NCBI RefSeq assembly: GCF_002211365.1
Contig: NZ_LOKZ01000015.1
Coordinates: 1 to 64,000, forward strand
Length of the DNA: 64,000 nt
Direction: 5' to 3'
DNA from: Rhizobium sp. R711
GTDB lineage: Bacteria; Pseudomonadota; Alphaproteobacteria; Rhizobiales; Rhizobiaceae
The translations under genes were made by a program, and so were the position numbers. Below are positions 24,675 through 33,653 of the stretch, in pieces. The notes below the pieces were generated by a model. The model did not search any database. It was not told where the DNA came from and worked only from the letters and a program-made list of their open reading frames with translations. The first letter of the stretch is position 1. Every line of letters starts with the position of its first letter.

Positions 24675-26576
24675 ATGGCTGCTCGCGGTGACAATTCGAA
24701 AGCAAAGCCCGGCTCGCCTGTCGACGTCGAACCGTTGCGCCGGGCGATAACTGGCAGCGTGCGCGCGATTGCCGGTGACGGCGAGGTCGAGGTGACCTTC
24801 GCCAACGAACGCCCTGGAATGACGGCCGAGCGGATCCGTCTGCCGGAGCTTTCCAAGCGTCCGACGCTGCATGAGCTCGCCGTGACGCGCGGGCTTGGCG
24901 ACTCGATGGCGCTGCGGCTCGCCTGCCACGACGACAAGGTGCACGCGACGATGGCGCCGCAAGGCTCCGATGCGCGCGCGATCTTTGATGCCGTTGAGCA
25001 GGCGCGCGTTGAATCGATCGGCGCGCTGCGCATGGAAGGAGTAGCCGCCAACTTGCGCTCGATGACCGAAGAGAAATACGCCAAGGCGAATTTCTCCGGT
25101 ATCGAGCGGCAGGAGGACGCGCCGATAGGCGAAGCGATGGCCATGATGGTGCGGGAGAAGCTGACGGGCCAGAAACCGCCAGCCTCCGCCGGGAAGGTAC
25201 TCGACCTCTGGCGCTCCTTCATCGATGAGAAGGCCGGATCCGACCTAGACGACCTTCCCGCCGTCATGAGCGACCAGCAGGCCTTTTCCAAGGTGATCCG
25301 CCACATGCTCTCCGCCATGGAAATGGCCGAGGAGTATGGCGACGACGATAGCGAGCCGGAATCCGATGATGAATCGGAGCAGGAAGACCAGCCGAACGGC
25401 GACGAGCAGGAACAGGACGAAGTTGATGACGACGCCGGTTCCGACGCTGCGCCCGTAGAAGACAGCGAAGTCGCCGACGAGCAGATGGAGGACGGCGAGA
25501 CCGAAGGCGCCGAAATCTCCGACGACGACATGCAGGATGAAGGCGAAGAGGATTCCGAGACGCCGGGGGAAACCCGCCGTCCGAACACGCCGTTCGACGA
25601 CTTCAACGAGAAGGTCGACTACCACGTCTTCACCGAGGAATTCGACGAGACGATCACCGCCGAAGAGCTCTGCGACGCGGCCGAGTTGGAGCGCCTGCGC
25701 GCCTTCCTCGACAAGCAGCTGGCGCACCTTCAAGGCGCGGTCGGGCGGCTGGCGAACCGCCTGCAGCGGCGGTTGATGGCGCAGCAGAACCGTTCCTGGG
25801 ATTTTGATCTCGAGGAAGGCTACCTCGATCCGGCGCGCCTGACGCGCCTGGTGATCGATCCGATGCAGGCGCTGTCCTTCAAGATGGAGCGCGACACGCA
25901 GTTCCGCGATACGGTCGTGACCCTTCTGATCGACAACTCGGGCTCGATGCGCGGCCGCCCGATCACGGTCGCGGCCACCTGCGCCGATATCCTGGCCCGC
26001 ACGCTGGAGCGTTGCGGCGTCAAGGTCGAGATCCTCGGCTTCACGACGAAGGCCTGGAAGGGCGGACAGGCGCGCGAAAAGTGGCTCGGCAGCGGCAAGC
26101 CGCAAACGCCGGGCCGTCTCAACGACCTGCGCCACATCATCTACAAGTCGGCCGACGCGCCGTGGCGGCGCGCGCGTGCCAATCTCGGCCTGATGATGCG
26201 CGAAGGCCTGCTCAAGGAAAACATCGACGGCGAGGCGCTGATCTGGGCGCACAATCGCCTGCTGGCTCGCCGCGAGCAGCGCCGCATCCTGATGATGATC
26301 TCCGACGGGGCGCCGGTCGACGATTCGACGCTGTCGGTCAACCCGGGGAACTATCTGGAACGGCATCTGCGCGCCGTCATCGACCGAATCGAGACGCGCT
26401 CGCCGGTCGAGCTGCTGGCAATCGGCATCGGCCACGACGTTACGCGCTACTACCGGCGCGCGGTGACGATCGTCGATGCGGACGAACTGGCCGGTGCGAT
26501 GACCGAGCAGCTTGCGTCGCTTTTCGAAGATAAGACTGTCCAGCCGCGGGGCGGTCGTCTCCGCCGCGCCGGCTAA
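24675..26576 (+). CDS. cobT: Cobaltochelatase subunit CobT
   Basis: A protein of 633 residues. An N-terminal domain is followed by a very acidic linker (~218-302, runs such as [17 protein letters not shown]) and a C-terminal von Willebrand factor A domain with the MIDAS motif [10 protein letters not shown] (~419). With CobS it forms the ATPase ring that drives CobN. Acidic linker and VWA domain match the CobT/BchD family. Co-transcribed with cobS. Confidence 0.96.
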   Translation: MAARGDNSKAKPGSPVDVEPLRRAITGSVRAIAGDGEVEVTFANERPGMTAERIRLPELSKRPTLHELAVTRGLGDSMALRLACHDDKVHATMAPQGSDARAIFDAVEQARVESIGALRMEGVAANLRSMTEEKYAKANFSGIERQEDAPIGEAMAMMVREKLTGQKPPASAGKVLDLWRSFIDEKAGSDLDDLPAVMSDQQAFSKVIRHMLSAMEMAEEYGDDDSEPESDDESEQEDQPNGDEQEQDEVDDDAGSDAAPVEDSEVADEQMEDGETEGAEISDDDMQDEGEEDSETPGETRRPNTPFDDFNEKVDYHVFTEEFDETITAEELCDAAELERLRAFLDKQLAHLQGAVGRLANRLQRRLMAQQNRSWDFDLEEGYLDPARLTRLVIDPMQALSFKMERDTQFRDTVVTLLIDNSGSMRGRPITVAATCADILARTLERCGVKVEILGFTTKAWKGGQAREKWLGSGKPQTPGRLNDLRHIIYKSADAPWRRARANLGLMMREGLLKENIDGEALIWAHNRLLARREQRRILMMISDGAPVDDSTLSVNPGNYLERHLRAVIDRIETRSPVELLAIGIGHDVTRYYRRAVTIVDADELAGAMTEQLASLFEDKTVQPRGGRLRRAG

Positions 26577-26596
26577 CCGCGAAGGACGCTTTCTGG

Positions 26597-27628
26597 ATGC
26601 TCCGGAAGCCCTTCGCCAGCGTGGTCTCGATCGCTCTCGGGTTGGCGGCTCTCATGCCGCCGGCGCTCGGCGAAGGCGACGTGGAGGTCCGCAGCCGCCT
26701 CATCACCGATTTCAAGATCGGCTCCGATGAGACCAAGTTCGGCTCTCTCGAATTTCTCGGCGGGCTGGAAATGGTCTCGCCGCAGCGCCTGTTCGGCTCG
26801 CTGTCGTCGATTCGGTTTCGATCGGACAAGACACATTTCGTCGGCGTGCTCGACACCGGTCACTGGATGACAGGCCGTATCGAGCGTGATCCGCAGGGGC
26901 ACCTGTCCGGCCTGACCGATGTCGCGATCACGCCGATGAAGAACCGGGCGGGGCGCAGCTTTGAGGGCAAAGGGTATATGGATGCCGAGGGCCTGACGCT
27001 GCACGCGGACCAGGTTCTCGTCTCCTTCGAACAGGACCACCGCGTCGACATCTATCCCGATCCGGGCTTCGAGGAGTCGCGTGCAATTGACACGATCCCC
27101 ATCCCCTTTCCCAAGAAATCGCTGCGTGCCAATCGCGGCTTTGAGACGATCGCTGTTGCACCCGTCGATAGCGCGCTGAAAGGCGGCACGCTGATCGTCG
27201 CAGAACGCAGCCTGGACACGGACGGGAATGCCTATGCGGCGATCCTCGATGGACCACTGAAGGGACGTCTGTCGCTTGCTCACTATGGCGATTTCGACGC
27301 GACGGACGGAGCCTTCCTGCCGAATGGCGACCTGCTGCTTCTGGAACGCCGGTTCAACATGGCGGAAGGCATCGGAATGCGTATCCGCCACATCAAGGCC
27401 GCCGACATCCGCCCAGAGACCGTCATGGACGGCGAGATATTGCTGCAAGGCGACTTCGGCTACCAGATCGACAACATGGAAGGCCTTGATGCCTTTACGG
27501 CTGAGGATGGGACCACGCATGTTGTCATCGTCTCCGACGACAACCATTCGATCCTGCAGCGCAATCTGATGCTGGAATTCCGGTTGGTGGAGCCGCGGGC
27601 CGGCGATACGGCTGGCCTACAGAGATGA
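26597..27628 (+). CDS. Secreted phytase-like esterase-domain protein
   Basis: A protein of 343 residues. A signal peptide (LRKPFASVVSIALGLAALMP, cleavage near ALG-E) is followed by a beta-propeller-like sequence of the esterase-like phytase family: FGSLEFLGGLEM, VGVLDTGHWMTGRIERD, AEGLTL, NRGFETIAV and NMEGLDAF. The family is named by homology only, and no activity can be assigned. AAGGA lies 10 bases before the ATG, 20 bases after cobT, so it is probably a third gene of the cobST transcript. The position is common in rhizobia but unexplained. Confidence 0.8.
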   Translation: MLRKPFASVVSIALGLAALMPPALGEGDVEVRSRLITDFKIGSDETKFGSLEFLGGLEMVSPQRLFGSLSSIRFRSDKTHFVGVLDTGHWMTGRIERDPQGHLSGLTDVAITPMKNRAGRSFEGKGYMDAEGLTLHADQVLVSFEQDHRVDIYPDPGFEESRAIDTIPIPFPKKSLRANRGFETIAVAPVDSALKGGTLIVAERSLDTDGNAYAAILDGPLKGRLSLAHYGDFDATDGAFLPNGDLLLLERRFNMAEGIGMRIRHIKAADIRPETVMDGEILLQGDFGYQIDNMEGLDAFTAEDGTTHVVIVSDDNHSILQRNLMLEFRLVEPRAGDTAGLQR

Positions 27629-27630
27629 GC

Positions 27631-27650
27631 GCTCGTCGTGAGCGGCGAGC
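27631..27650. terminator. Hairpin between convergent esterase-like and porin genes
   Basis: GCTCGTCG and CGGCGAGC form a stem with one mismatch and a 4-base loop, directly after the plus-strand stop and 22 bases before the porin stop. No T-run. Confidence 0.45.
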
Positions 27651-27671
27651 CTGAGCGGACTGCAACACGGC

Positions 27672-28697
27672 TTAGAAATTGCGCTGGAAGCGCAGGAAAC
27701 CTTCAACATAGTCGTCGGCGTCATCAGGGTCGTCGTATTGGACGCTGAGTTTGGTCGTCAGGTTCGTGGCGATCTTGTAGTCGGCCGTGATACCCGCGCG
27801 CCACTCGTCGCCGCCGGTGAATTCGCCATCGCTATCGAACGAGGTCTTGCTGAAATACTGATAGCCGGGGGTAACCGACCACTTGTCGTTCAGCTTCACA
27901 TAGTATTGCGCACCGACGGTCCACTCGGACTTTTCCCAGTAGTAGTTGGCGCCACTTGCCCAGATGCCCCAGAGGCCGAGCTGGCCAGGTCCGAGGTCCG
28001 CGAACAGGATGCCGCGAATGGCGCCTTCGTCAGCGTCGGTGTCATAGCTTCCCAGAAGGTAGCCGCTGACAACACCGACTTTGCCGTAAAACTGGGCTTC
28101 GATGCCGACATTGTTCGGCTGCTCGCCAGGTATGGCAGGCTTGGGCGCGTCTTCGAGTTCATCCACCATGACGCCGGCGCTGAAGTCCGGTGTCTCGTAC
28201 ATATAGCGGATGGCGTTGTGGATCGTCTGGTTGCTGGAGATGATGTCCGTTTCGCCGGTACCGATGCTGCGGTCGTTATCCCACCAGGAGTACTGCATGC
28301 CGACGCGCAGGTGAGCGATGTCGATATAGCCTTCCTGCAGAAGAGCCGTCTGGTTCGTCGCGTTCTCGGCGTTGATGCGGAGCGTGATGACGCCGGTCAG
28401 CGTGCCAAATTCTGTTTCGCTCTTGGACGAAATAGTCGTCTGTCCGCGCGTCCAGGAGGACCAGTCGGATGTGCCGGAGCGATTAGGACCGAAACGCTCT
28501 TCAACGCGGATGTAGCCGCCGATCGACAGACAGGTTTCCGTTCCCGGAATATAGAAGTAGCCGGAGCCATAAGCGTCGCAGACGCGCACATACTCGACCG
28601 GTTCGGGCTCGGCTGCGACGATCGCGTCTGCCGCGTAGGCACCGGACGCCATTGAGACCACCGCTATGGAGCTGAAGAGGGCAGTGCGAATATTCAT
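27672..28697 (-). CDS. Porin_2-family outer-membrane porin
   Basis: A protein of 341 residues: signal peptide (MNIRTALFSSIAVVSMASGA, cleavage after AYA), then alternating beta-strand sequence ending in F (GFLRFQRNF), the usual C-terminal aromatic for BAM recognition. The mature start AEPEPVEYVRVCDAYGSGYF with CLSIGGYIRVE is typical of the rhizobial RopA/Omp2b-like porins, including the pair of cysteines (VCDAYG, TCLSIG). Rhizobial genomes hold several paralogues, so a specific symbol is not given. Confidence 0.93.
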   Translation of the reverse strand: MNIRTALFSSIAVVSMASGAYAADAIVAAEPEPVEYVRVCDAYGSGYFYIPGTETCLSIGGYIRVEERFGPNRSGTSDWSSWTRGQTTISSKSETEFGTLTGVITLRINAENATNQTALLQEGYIDIAHLRVGMQYSWWDNDRSIGTGETDIISSNQTIHNAIRYMYETPDFSAGVMVDELEDAPKPAIPGEQPNNVGIEAQFYGKVGVVSGYLLGSYDTDADEGAIRGILFADLGPGQLGLWGIWASGANYYWEKSEWTVGAQYYVKLNDKWSVTPGYQYFSKTSFDSDGEFTGGDEWRAGITADYKIATNLTTKLSVQYDDPDDADDYVEGFLRFQRNF

Positions 28698-28837
28698 GGG
28701 AGGTCCCTACAGGTACTCGATGGGGAACGGTTATGAGCGGTGCCTAACAGTTACATGACGATATTGCGGCGACGGGGCTTCCATTGTTCCGCTTCATACG
28801 ATCTGTTGTGAATGCGCAACATTATGGCTGCTCGCCG

Positions 28838-29179
28838 TCAGATCTGGTTGGCTTCGCTCAGCTCGGGCGCGGCGGCGCGCATCTTCTTCAACTTCCGCAG
28901 CGCTGGGCTCTTTTCCGTCGGATTCTCGTCATCGTCGGGATCGCTGGTCGAACCGACTTCATCCATCCTGTGGGTTATCGCGAGCGCGTAGATAGTATGG
29001 AGAATATTGCGGTCAGTGACATCGGGGTCCGTCAAAGCCAGCAAAGAGGCGCGTACAATCTTCTTGCTGGTTGCCTTGGGGCAGCGTTCCAATACGAAGT
29101 CGAAAAGCCCGTTGCCGGAGAGGCCCTCCGTCGCACCGTCCAGAAGCGCCTCGTACACTCTCTTCCGTTTCTCGCTCAC
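28838..29179 (-). CDS. Conserved hypothetical protein (113 aa)
   Basis: A mainly helical soluble protein starting at a GTG with an excellent ribosome site (GGAGGG at 5 bases). Sequence: KRKRVYEALLDGATEGLSGN, LFDFVLERCPKATSKKIVRA, DPDVTDRNILHTIYALAITH, then an acidic, charged tail. No known domain recognised. The first ~70 residues have the look of a small helical regulator or adaptor, which is a guess only. Confidence 0.65.
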   Translation of the reverse strand: MSEKRKRVYEALLDGATEGLSGNGLFDFVLERCPKATSKKIVRASLLALTDPDVTDRNILHTIYALAITHRMDEVGSTSDPDDDENPTEKSPALRKLKKMRAAAPELSEANQI

Positions 29180-29320
29180 GGTTACCCTCCATGTGGCGTG
29201 ATTGAGACAGTATTGTCACAAAAACGTCATGCGCAACAATTTTAACGCGCAACATGAAGAGTTTTTGCATGGTAGCGTGGCAGCAAAGTGTCGTCGCGGC
29301 ACCGTCGTCCAGGGATTGCG

Positions 29321-29361
29321 CAACCAAATATAGCGGAGCCAGGCTCCGCTATATTTGGTTG
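29321..29361 (-). terminator. Terminator after the VUT transporter gene
   Basis: Perfect 19-bp arms (29321-29339 and 29343-29361) with a 3-base loop; the stem has a GC-rich tip and an AT-rich middle (AAATATA). It lies 18 bases after the minus-strand stop at 29380. Confidence 0.7.
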
Positions 29362-29379
29362 TGACAAGGCTGAATGGGG

Positions 29380-30009
29380 TTAGCTGGCGCGGGCCGCCTG
29401 CGTCGGGCGCAACACGTTCATCAACGCGCCGTAGGGCAGCAGCATCACCAGACCGACGATCATCTTTACGGCGAAGTCGCCGATCGCCCAGGAAATCCAG
29501 CGAGGTGCCTGCGCGGTCAAAACGCCGAGGATCGGCGCGGCTTCGAGCGCGAACGGATCGTTCGGGCCGAAGAAGACGAAGAAGGCCGCAAAGGCGAAGG
29601 AGAAGAAGATCGCCGTGTCCAGCATCGAACCGATCAGCGAGCCGACGAGCGGCGCGCGCCACCAGGCCTGACGGCGCAGGCGGTTGAAGACCGAGATATC
29701 AAGCAGCTGCCCGGCGAGATAGGCCGAGCCGGAGGCGATAGCGATGCGCGGGACCGACGTGTAGAAGGACAGCGCCACACCGACGACAAAGCCAGCAAAG
29801 ACGACCTTGCGGGCGGCCTGCGGGCCGAATTGGCGGTTAGTCAGATCGGTGATGAGGAAGGCGACCGGATAGGTGAATGCGCCCCAGGTCAGGATGTCGG
29901 CCAGATTGATGCCGGCGAACTCGGCGTTCAGGGGGAACTGTACGAGGAAGTTCGAGGCGACGACGACCAGCGTCATCAGTGCGACATAGATAGAGCGCGT
30001 CGTCAGCAT
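29380..30009 (-). CDS. yhhQ: VUT-family (YhhQ-type) queuosine precursor transporter
   Basis: A protein of 209 residues with about six membrane helices. VUT/COG1738 blocks: MTLVVVASNFLVQFP, LADILTWGAFTYPVAFLITD, LTNRQFGPQAARKVV, ASGSAYLAGQLLDISVFNRL and GSLIGSMLDTAIFFSFAF. YhhQ-type proteins import queuosine precursors such as preQ0/preQ1. The annotated start is the ATG at 30009; the frame runs 65 codons further, across the rpmB terminator, and that part is rejected. The leader just before the ATG folds like a preQ1-I aptamer, supporting the substrate class. Confidence 0.88.
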   Translation of the reverse strand: MLTTRSIYVALMTLVVVASNFLVQFPLNAEFAGINLADILTWGAFTYPVAFLITDLTNRQFGPQAARKVVFAGFVVGVALSFYTSVPRIAIASGSAYLAGQLLDISVFNRLRRQAWWRAPLVGSLIGSMLDTAIFFSFAFAAFFVFFGPNDPFALEAAPILGVLTAQAPRWISWAIGDFAVKMIVGLVMLLPYGALMNVLRPTQAARAS

Positions 30010-30035
30010 TTTTTTATCCTGGGGTATGCCACCAG
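30006..30035 (-). promoter_or_regulatory. Candidate preQ1-I-type riboswitch overlapping the yhhQ start
   Basis: On the minus strand: CTGG (30035-30032), loop TGGCATACC, CCAG (30022-30019), then the A-rich tail GATAAAAAA, then ATGC. CTGG/CCAG gives P1. GCAT in the loop (30029-30026) can pair with ATGC that contains the start codon (30009-30006), giving the H-type pseudoknot. The order stem, loop ending in ACCCCAG, A-rich tail resembles the Thermoanaerobacter tengcongensis preQ1-I aptamer. The Shine-Dalgarno AGGA (30020-30017) overlaps P1, so ligand binding would block translation. P1 is only 4 bp, shorter than usual. Confidence 0.5.
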
Positions 30036-30057
30036 TTCGAGGAACAGACCGGCAAAG

Positions 30058-30096
30058 CAAAAGGCTTGTCCGGAGATCATCCGTGCAAGCCTTTTG
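30058..30096 (-). terminator. Terminator of rpmB
   Basis: CAAAAGGCTTG (30058-30068) pairs with CAAGCCTTTTG (30086-30096), 11 bp, with an inner CGGA/TCCG stem in the loop. It lies 35 bases after the rpmB stop and before the yhhQ leader. Confidence 0.75.
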
Positions 30097-30130
30097 AAGC
30101 CGTATGAAGAAGAAGAAGAAGAGACGGAGC

Positions 30131-30427
30131 TTACGCAGCAGCCGCTTCGGCAGTCTTCTTGACGATCTGGCGACGCAGCAGACGAGCGCGCATCGACAGT
30201 TCATTTTCGCTTGCCTTCAGCAGGAAGGCATCGAGACCGCCACGATGCTCAACGGAACGAAGAGCAGAAGCCGAAACGCGAAGACGGTAACGCTGGCCGA
30301 GAGCGTCGGAGATCAGCGTAACCTGGCACAGGTTCGGGAGGAACCGGCGCTTGGTCTTGTTGTTGGCATGGCTGACATTGTTGCCAACGAGGACTGCCTT
30401 GCCGGTCAATTCGCACATGCGGGACAT
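30131..30427 (-). CDS. rpmB: 50S ribosomal protein L28
   Basis: A protein of 98 residues: [52 protein letters not shown] and [12 protein letters not shown] are characteristic of L28. The ATG at 30427 is the family start; the frame is open 13 codons further. Monocistronic here, with its own terminator. Confidence 0.97.
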   Translation of the reverse strand: MSRMCELTGKAVLVGNNVSHANNKTKRRFLPNLCQVTLISDALGQRYRLRVSASALRSVEHRGGLDAFLLKASENELSMRARLLRRQIVKKTAEAAAA

Positions 30428-30664
30428 GGAACACCTATTCTTGTTTTTCTCGGCCATCAGTTGCATGCCCGCGCAAAACCGGGTTGCAATCCATCAGGCC
30501 ATGATTGGAAAGTTGCGGTTCTATAGTCAGACAGGCCGTGCGCGTCAAGCCAAACCTTGGCATTTCCCGCAATTCTGTCAAAAAGCTCGTGTTTGCTTCA
30601 TCGAGAGACAGGCGTATAGACCGTTATCAACGGCTTTACCAGCCGCCTGAACAAGGTTCATTTC

Positions 30665-31441
30665 ATGGCTCATCTGGGCAAGCGCATTCTTATTTCCACG
30701 GTCGCGGCGCTGATGGCGATTCCCGCCAGCGCAAGCGAGATCGTGCATCGCACGGAATACAGGGTTTCGCTTGGCATCCTGACGATCGCCCGCGCCGCCT
30801 TCCTGACGAAGATCGAAGACGACAAGAGCTACAGGGTGTCCGGCGATATCAGTTCGGCCGGCCTTGCCGACCTCGTCACCAATATCTCGGCCAAGACAAG
30901 CGTCGACGGCGTGTTGCGCGGCGACCGACTGCAGGCCTCTCGCTACTATCTGTACTACAAGAGCGGCAAGCGCGCCCGCACATATGAGGTGCGCTACAAC
31001 AACGGCGACATCACCTCGACAACCGTGAAGCCTCCTCGGAAGCCTCCCAATAACTGGGTCAGCGTGCCGGCAAGCGACATGCGCTCTGTACTCGATCCGA
31101 TCTCAGGTCTGATCTTCCCCGCCGATGCCAATGTCTGCGCGCAGAAGCTGCCGATCTATGATGGGGAGATGCGCATGGACCTGGTGCTTTCACCCAAGGG
31201 CTCGCAGGATTTCTCGACAGCGGGCTTCAGTGGCAAGGCGACCGTATGCAGCGTGCGGTTTGTCCCTCGCTCCGGCTATAAGAAAGGCCGCAGCGATATC
31301 GACTATCTGAGCAAGAGCAGCCGGATGGAAATCTGGTTTGCCAAGTCGGATGCGGCAAATGTATATGCTCCGGTCTACGTCCGCATTCCGACGCAATACG
31401 GACCGGTGACGATTACCGCGGTGAAATACGGCGCAAGCTGA
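30665..31441 (+). CDS. Secreted DUF3108-domain protein
   Basis: A protein of 258 residues with a signal peptide (LGKRILISTVAALMAIPASA-S) and a beta-rich body typical of DUF3108 (HRTEYRVSLGILTIARAAF, RYYLYYKSGKRARTYEVRY, DPISGLIFPADANVC, YDGEMRMDLVLSPKG). Family members are periplasmic or outer-membrane associated and of unknown role. Divergent from rpmB. Confidence 0.8.
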   Translation: MAHLGKRILISTVAALMAIPASASEIVHRTEYRVSLGILTIARAAFLTKIEDDKSYRVSGDISSAGLADLVTNISAKTSVDGVLRGDRLQASRYYLYYKSGKRARTYEVRYNNGDITSTTVKPPRKPPNNWVSVPASDMRSVLDPISGLIFPADANVCAQKLPIYDGEMRMDLVLSPKGSQDFSTAGFSGKATVCSVRFVPRSGYKKGRSDIDYLSKSSRMEIWFAKSDAANVYAPVYVRIPTQYGPVTITAVKYGAS

Positions 31442-31470
31442 CGGAGCGAGAGTCTCCGCAAGGGGGACAG

Positions 31471-32367
31471 GTGAAGCTTCGGGCAACGCTAATCGGTTTT
31501 GCAGCCATCCTCATGTGGTCGTTCCTGGCACTGTTCACAGCCGCCTCCGGCACGATGCCGCCGTTCCAGCTCTCGGCCATCTGCTTTGCGATCGGCAGTA
31601 TTCCCGGCATCCTCGTGCTGATCCTCAATCCGTCGCGGCTGGCTTTCCTCAGGCAGCCGGCCAAGGTCTGGATCGTTGGGATTGCCGGCCTGTTCGGCTA
31701 TCACTTTCTCTACTTCACGGCATTGCGCAACGCACCGGCGGTCGAAGCCGGGCTGATCGCCTATCTCTGGCCGCTGCTGATTGTCGTCGGATCGGCGCTG
31801 CTGCCGGGTGAACGCCTGCGCTGGTATCACGTCGCCGGGGCACTGGCCGGTCTCTGCGGCACCTTCCTGATTGTTGGCCGCAACGGCATCAACTTCGATG
31901 GTGCCTATGCCGTCGGCTATGGCGCGGCCTTCCTCTGCGCCTTCACGTGGTCCGGCTATTCGCTGCTGACGCGTCGCTTCGATGCGGTTTCGACCGACGT
32001 CGTTACCGGCTTCTGCATGGCGACCTCGATCCTGTCGCTGGTCTGCCACCTCGGCCTTGAAACAACGGTGTGGCCACAGGCGGCTTCGCAGTGGGTTGCG
32101 GTTCTCGGCCTCGGGCTCTTCCCGGTCGGCGCGGCCTTCTATGCCTGGGACTACGGCGTCAAGAACGGCGATATCCAGATCCTCGGCGCCGCAAGCTACG
32201 CCGCGCCGCTTCTATCAACCTTGAACCTGACGCTGTTCGGCTTCGCCGAGCCGAGCTGGCGTATCGCGCTCGCCTGCGTGCTGGTTACCGGCGGCGCTGT
32301 GCTGGCGGCAAACGAGATGTTCCGGCGGCAGGCCGCGACGGTCGAACAACGCGCCGCCGCGGAGTAG
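31471..32367 (+). CDS. DMT-superfamily exporter, YddG-like
   Basis: A protein of 298 residues with ten hydrophobic segments in two EamA repeats (MKLRATLIGFAAILMWSFLA start; GLFGYHFLYFTALRNAPAVE; GAASYAAPLLSTLNLTLFGF). The pattern resembles YddG, which exports aromatic amino acids, but DMT substrates are hard to predict. GTG start with AAGGGGGACAG upstream. Follows DUF3108 by 29 bases, same strand. Confidence 0.87.
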   Translation: MKLRATLIGFAAILMWSFLALFTAASGTMPPFQLSAICFAIGSIPGILVLILNPSRLAFLRQPAKVWIVGIAGLFGYHFLYFTALRNAPAVEAGLIAYLWPLLIVVGSALLPGERLRWYHVAGALAGLCGTFLIVGRNGINFDGAYAVGYGAAFLCAFTWSGYSLLTRRFDAVSTDVVTGFCMATSILSLVCHLGLETTVWPQAASQWVAVLGLGLFPVGAAFYAWDYGVKNGDIQILGAASYAAPLLSTLNLTLFGFAEPSWRIALACVLVTGGAVLAANEMFRRQAATVEQRAAAE

Positions 32368-32370
32368 CTT

Positions 32371-32793
32371 TCAGCCGACCGGCTTCCAGTCCGGCGGCGC
32401 CATCTCGAAGGACGTGAATTCGAAGCCCGGCGCGACGGTGCATCCGACCAGCGTATAGTCTCCGCGTGTTTCGGCAGACTGCCACCAGTTGGCGGGAATA
32501 ATCGCCTGCGGGCGCTCGCCATTGAGAATGTCCGTGCCAAGCATCAGCGTCTCGCTGCTCTTGCCGTCCTGCGAGCGATAGAGCGCCAGGGGCGCACCCG
32601 CATAGTGGTGCCAGACCTCGGCTGCGTCATGGACACGATGCCAGTGGGATCGCTGCCCCGCCTTCAAGAGATAGTAGATCGCCGTCGAGTGTCCGCGCGA
32701 TCTACCCTCGGTGTCGCGGAACGTCTGCACGTACCAGCCGCCTTCAGGATGCGGCTGCATTCCAAGTTCGCGAATGATATCGTCCGGCGTCAT
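32371..32793 (-). CDS. Cupin-fold DUF985 protein
   Basis: A protein of 140 residues with cupin motifs: PHPEGGWYVQTFRD, RSHWHRVHDAAEVWHHYAGA (metal-like His/Glu), and SFEMAPPDW near the end. DUF985 proteins are cupins of unknown enzymatic role. Its ATG overlaps the gloB stop (TGA/ATG at 32791-32795), so it is translated downstream of gloB. Confidence 0.85.
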   Translation of the reverse strand: MTPDDIIRELGMQPHPEGGWYVQTFRDTEGRSRGHSTAIYYLLKAGQRSHWHRVHDAAEVWHHYAGAPLALYRSQDGKSSETLMLGTDILNGERPQAIIPANWWQSAETRGDYTLVGCTVAPGFEFTSFEMAPPDWKPVG

Positions 32794-33563
32794 CAGAAAT
32801 TGTCCTTGCGTCGGCGGATTTCCGCGAAGACTTCCTCGTTGGTCTTGGTTTCCATCAAGAGGTTGCGGCGGATGGCGGGATCGGCCGCGCGCAGGAAGGG
32901 GTTGGTCTCTTTTTCCAGCGCCAGCGTCGTCGGAATCGTGAACTTGTTCTCGGCCCGCAGCGCTTCGATTTCGGCCGCACGGCTTATCAGGCGCTGATTG
33001 TCCGGATCGATGGTCAGCGCAAAGCGCGCGTTGGACAGGGTATATTCGTGGCCGAAATAGATGGCAGTTTCATCGGGCAGCACCGCAAGCTTCTGCAGCG
33101 AGTGCCACATATCGGCGGCCGGGCGTTCAAAGAGCCGCCCGCAGCCGAGTGCGAACAGCGTGTCGGCGGCAAAGAGCAGCTTGTCGTCGACGAAGTGGTA
33201 ACAGATATGTCCGGCCGTATGCCCGGGTGTCTCAATGACCTGTATCGCGTGGTCGCCGAACAGGAAGGTGTCGCCGTCGGCCATCGTTTTGTCGAGGCCC
33301 GGAATCGCCACCGCCTCGTTGATCGGGCCGATGATCTCGCAGCCATATTGCTCCTTGAGCGCGAGGTTGCCTTCGACGTGGTCGGTATGGTGATGGGTGT
33401 TGAAGATATGAGAGATCGTCCAGCCGCGGCGGATTGCCGCCTTCTCGACCGCGCCTGCATCGGGAGCGTCAATTGAAGCGGTCAAGCCGGTTTCAGGATC
33501 GTGGACAAGCACGCCAAAATTGTCGGTACGGCAGAGAAAAACGTCTAAATCCAAAGGTTTCAT
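32793..33563 (-). CDS. gloB: Hydroxyacylglutathione hydrolase (glyoxalase II)
   Basis: A protein of 256 residues of the metallo-beta-lactamase fold, hydrolysing S-D-lactoylglutathione. The binuclear-metal motif is [13 protein letters not shown] (T-H-x-H-x-D-H), with [29 protein letters not shown] (bridging Asp) and [11 protein letters not shown] later. Overlaps and precedes the cupin gene; divergent from the methyltransferase. Confidence 0.93.
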   Translation of the reverse strand: MKPLDLDVFLCRTDNFGVLVHDPETGLTASIDAPDAGAVEKAAIRRGWTISHIFNTHHHTDHVEGNLALKEQYGCEIIGPINEAVAIPGLDKTMADGDTFLFGDHAIQVIETPGHTAGHICYHFVDDKLLFAADTLFALGCGRLFERPAADMWHSLQKLAVLPDETAIYFGHEYTLSNARFALTIDPDNQRLISRAAEIEALRAENKFTIPTTLALEKETNPFLRAADPAIRRNLLMETKTNEEVFAEIRRRKDNF

Positions 33564-33653
33564 AGTCTCAGGCAGCCTCTTTATGGCGGGTATACCGGGA
33601 ATGTAGAGGGTCGTGCCTTGAAGTCCAACAGCCTATTGATAACATTTACCGCG

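Noticed and set aside
23331..24962. 543-codon minus-strand open frame
   Set aside because: It lies antisense to cobS and the start of cobT; its composition follows the high-GC antisense frame and no domain is present. The plus-strand cobS is unmistakable.
25245..26435. 396-codon minus-strand frame antisense to cobT
   Set aside because: A shadow of cobT; no ribosome site or domain.
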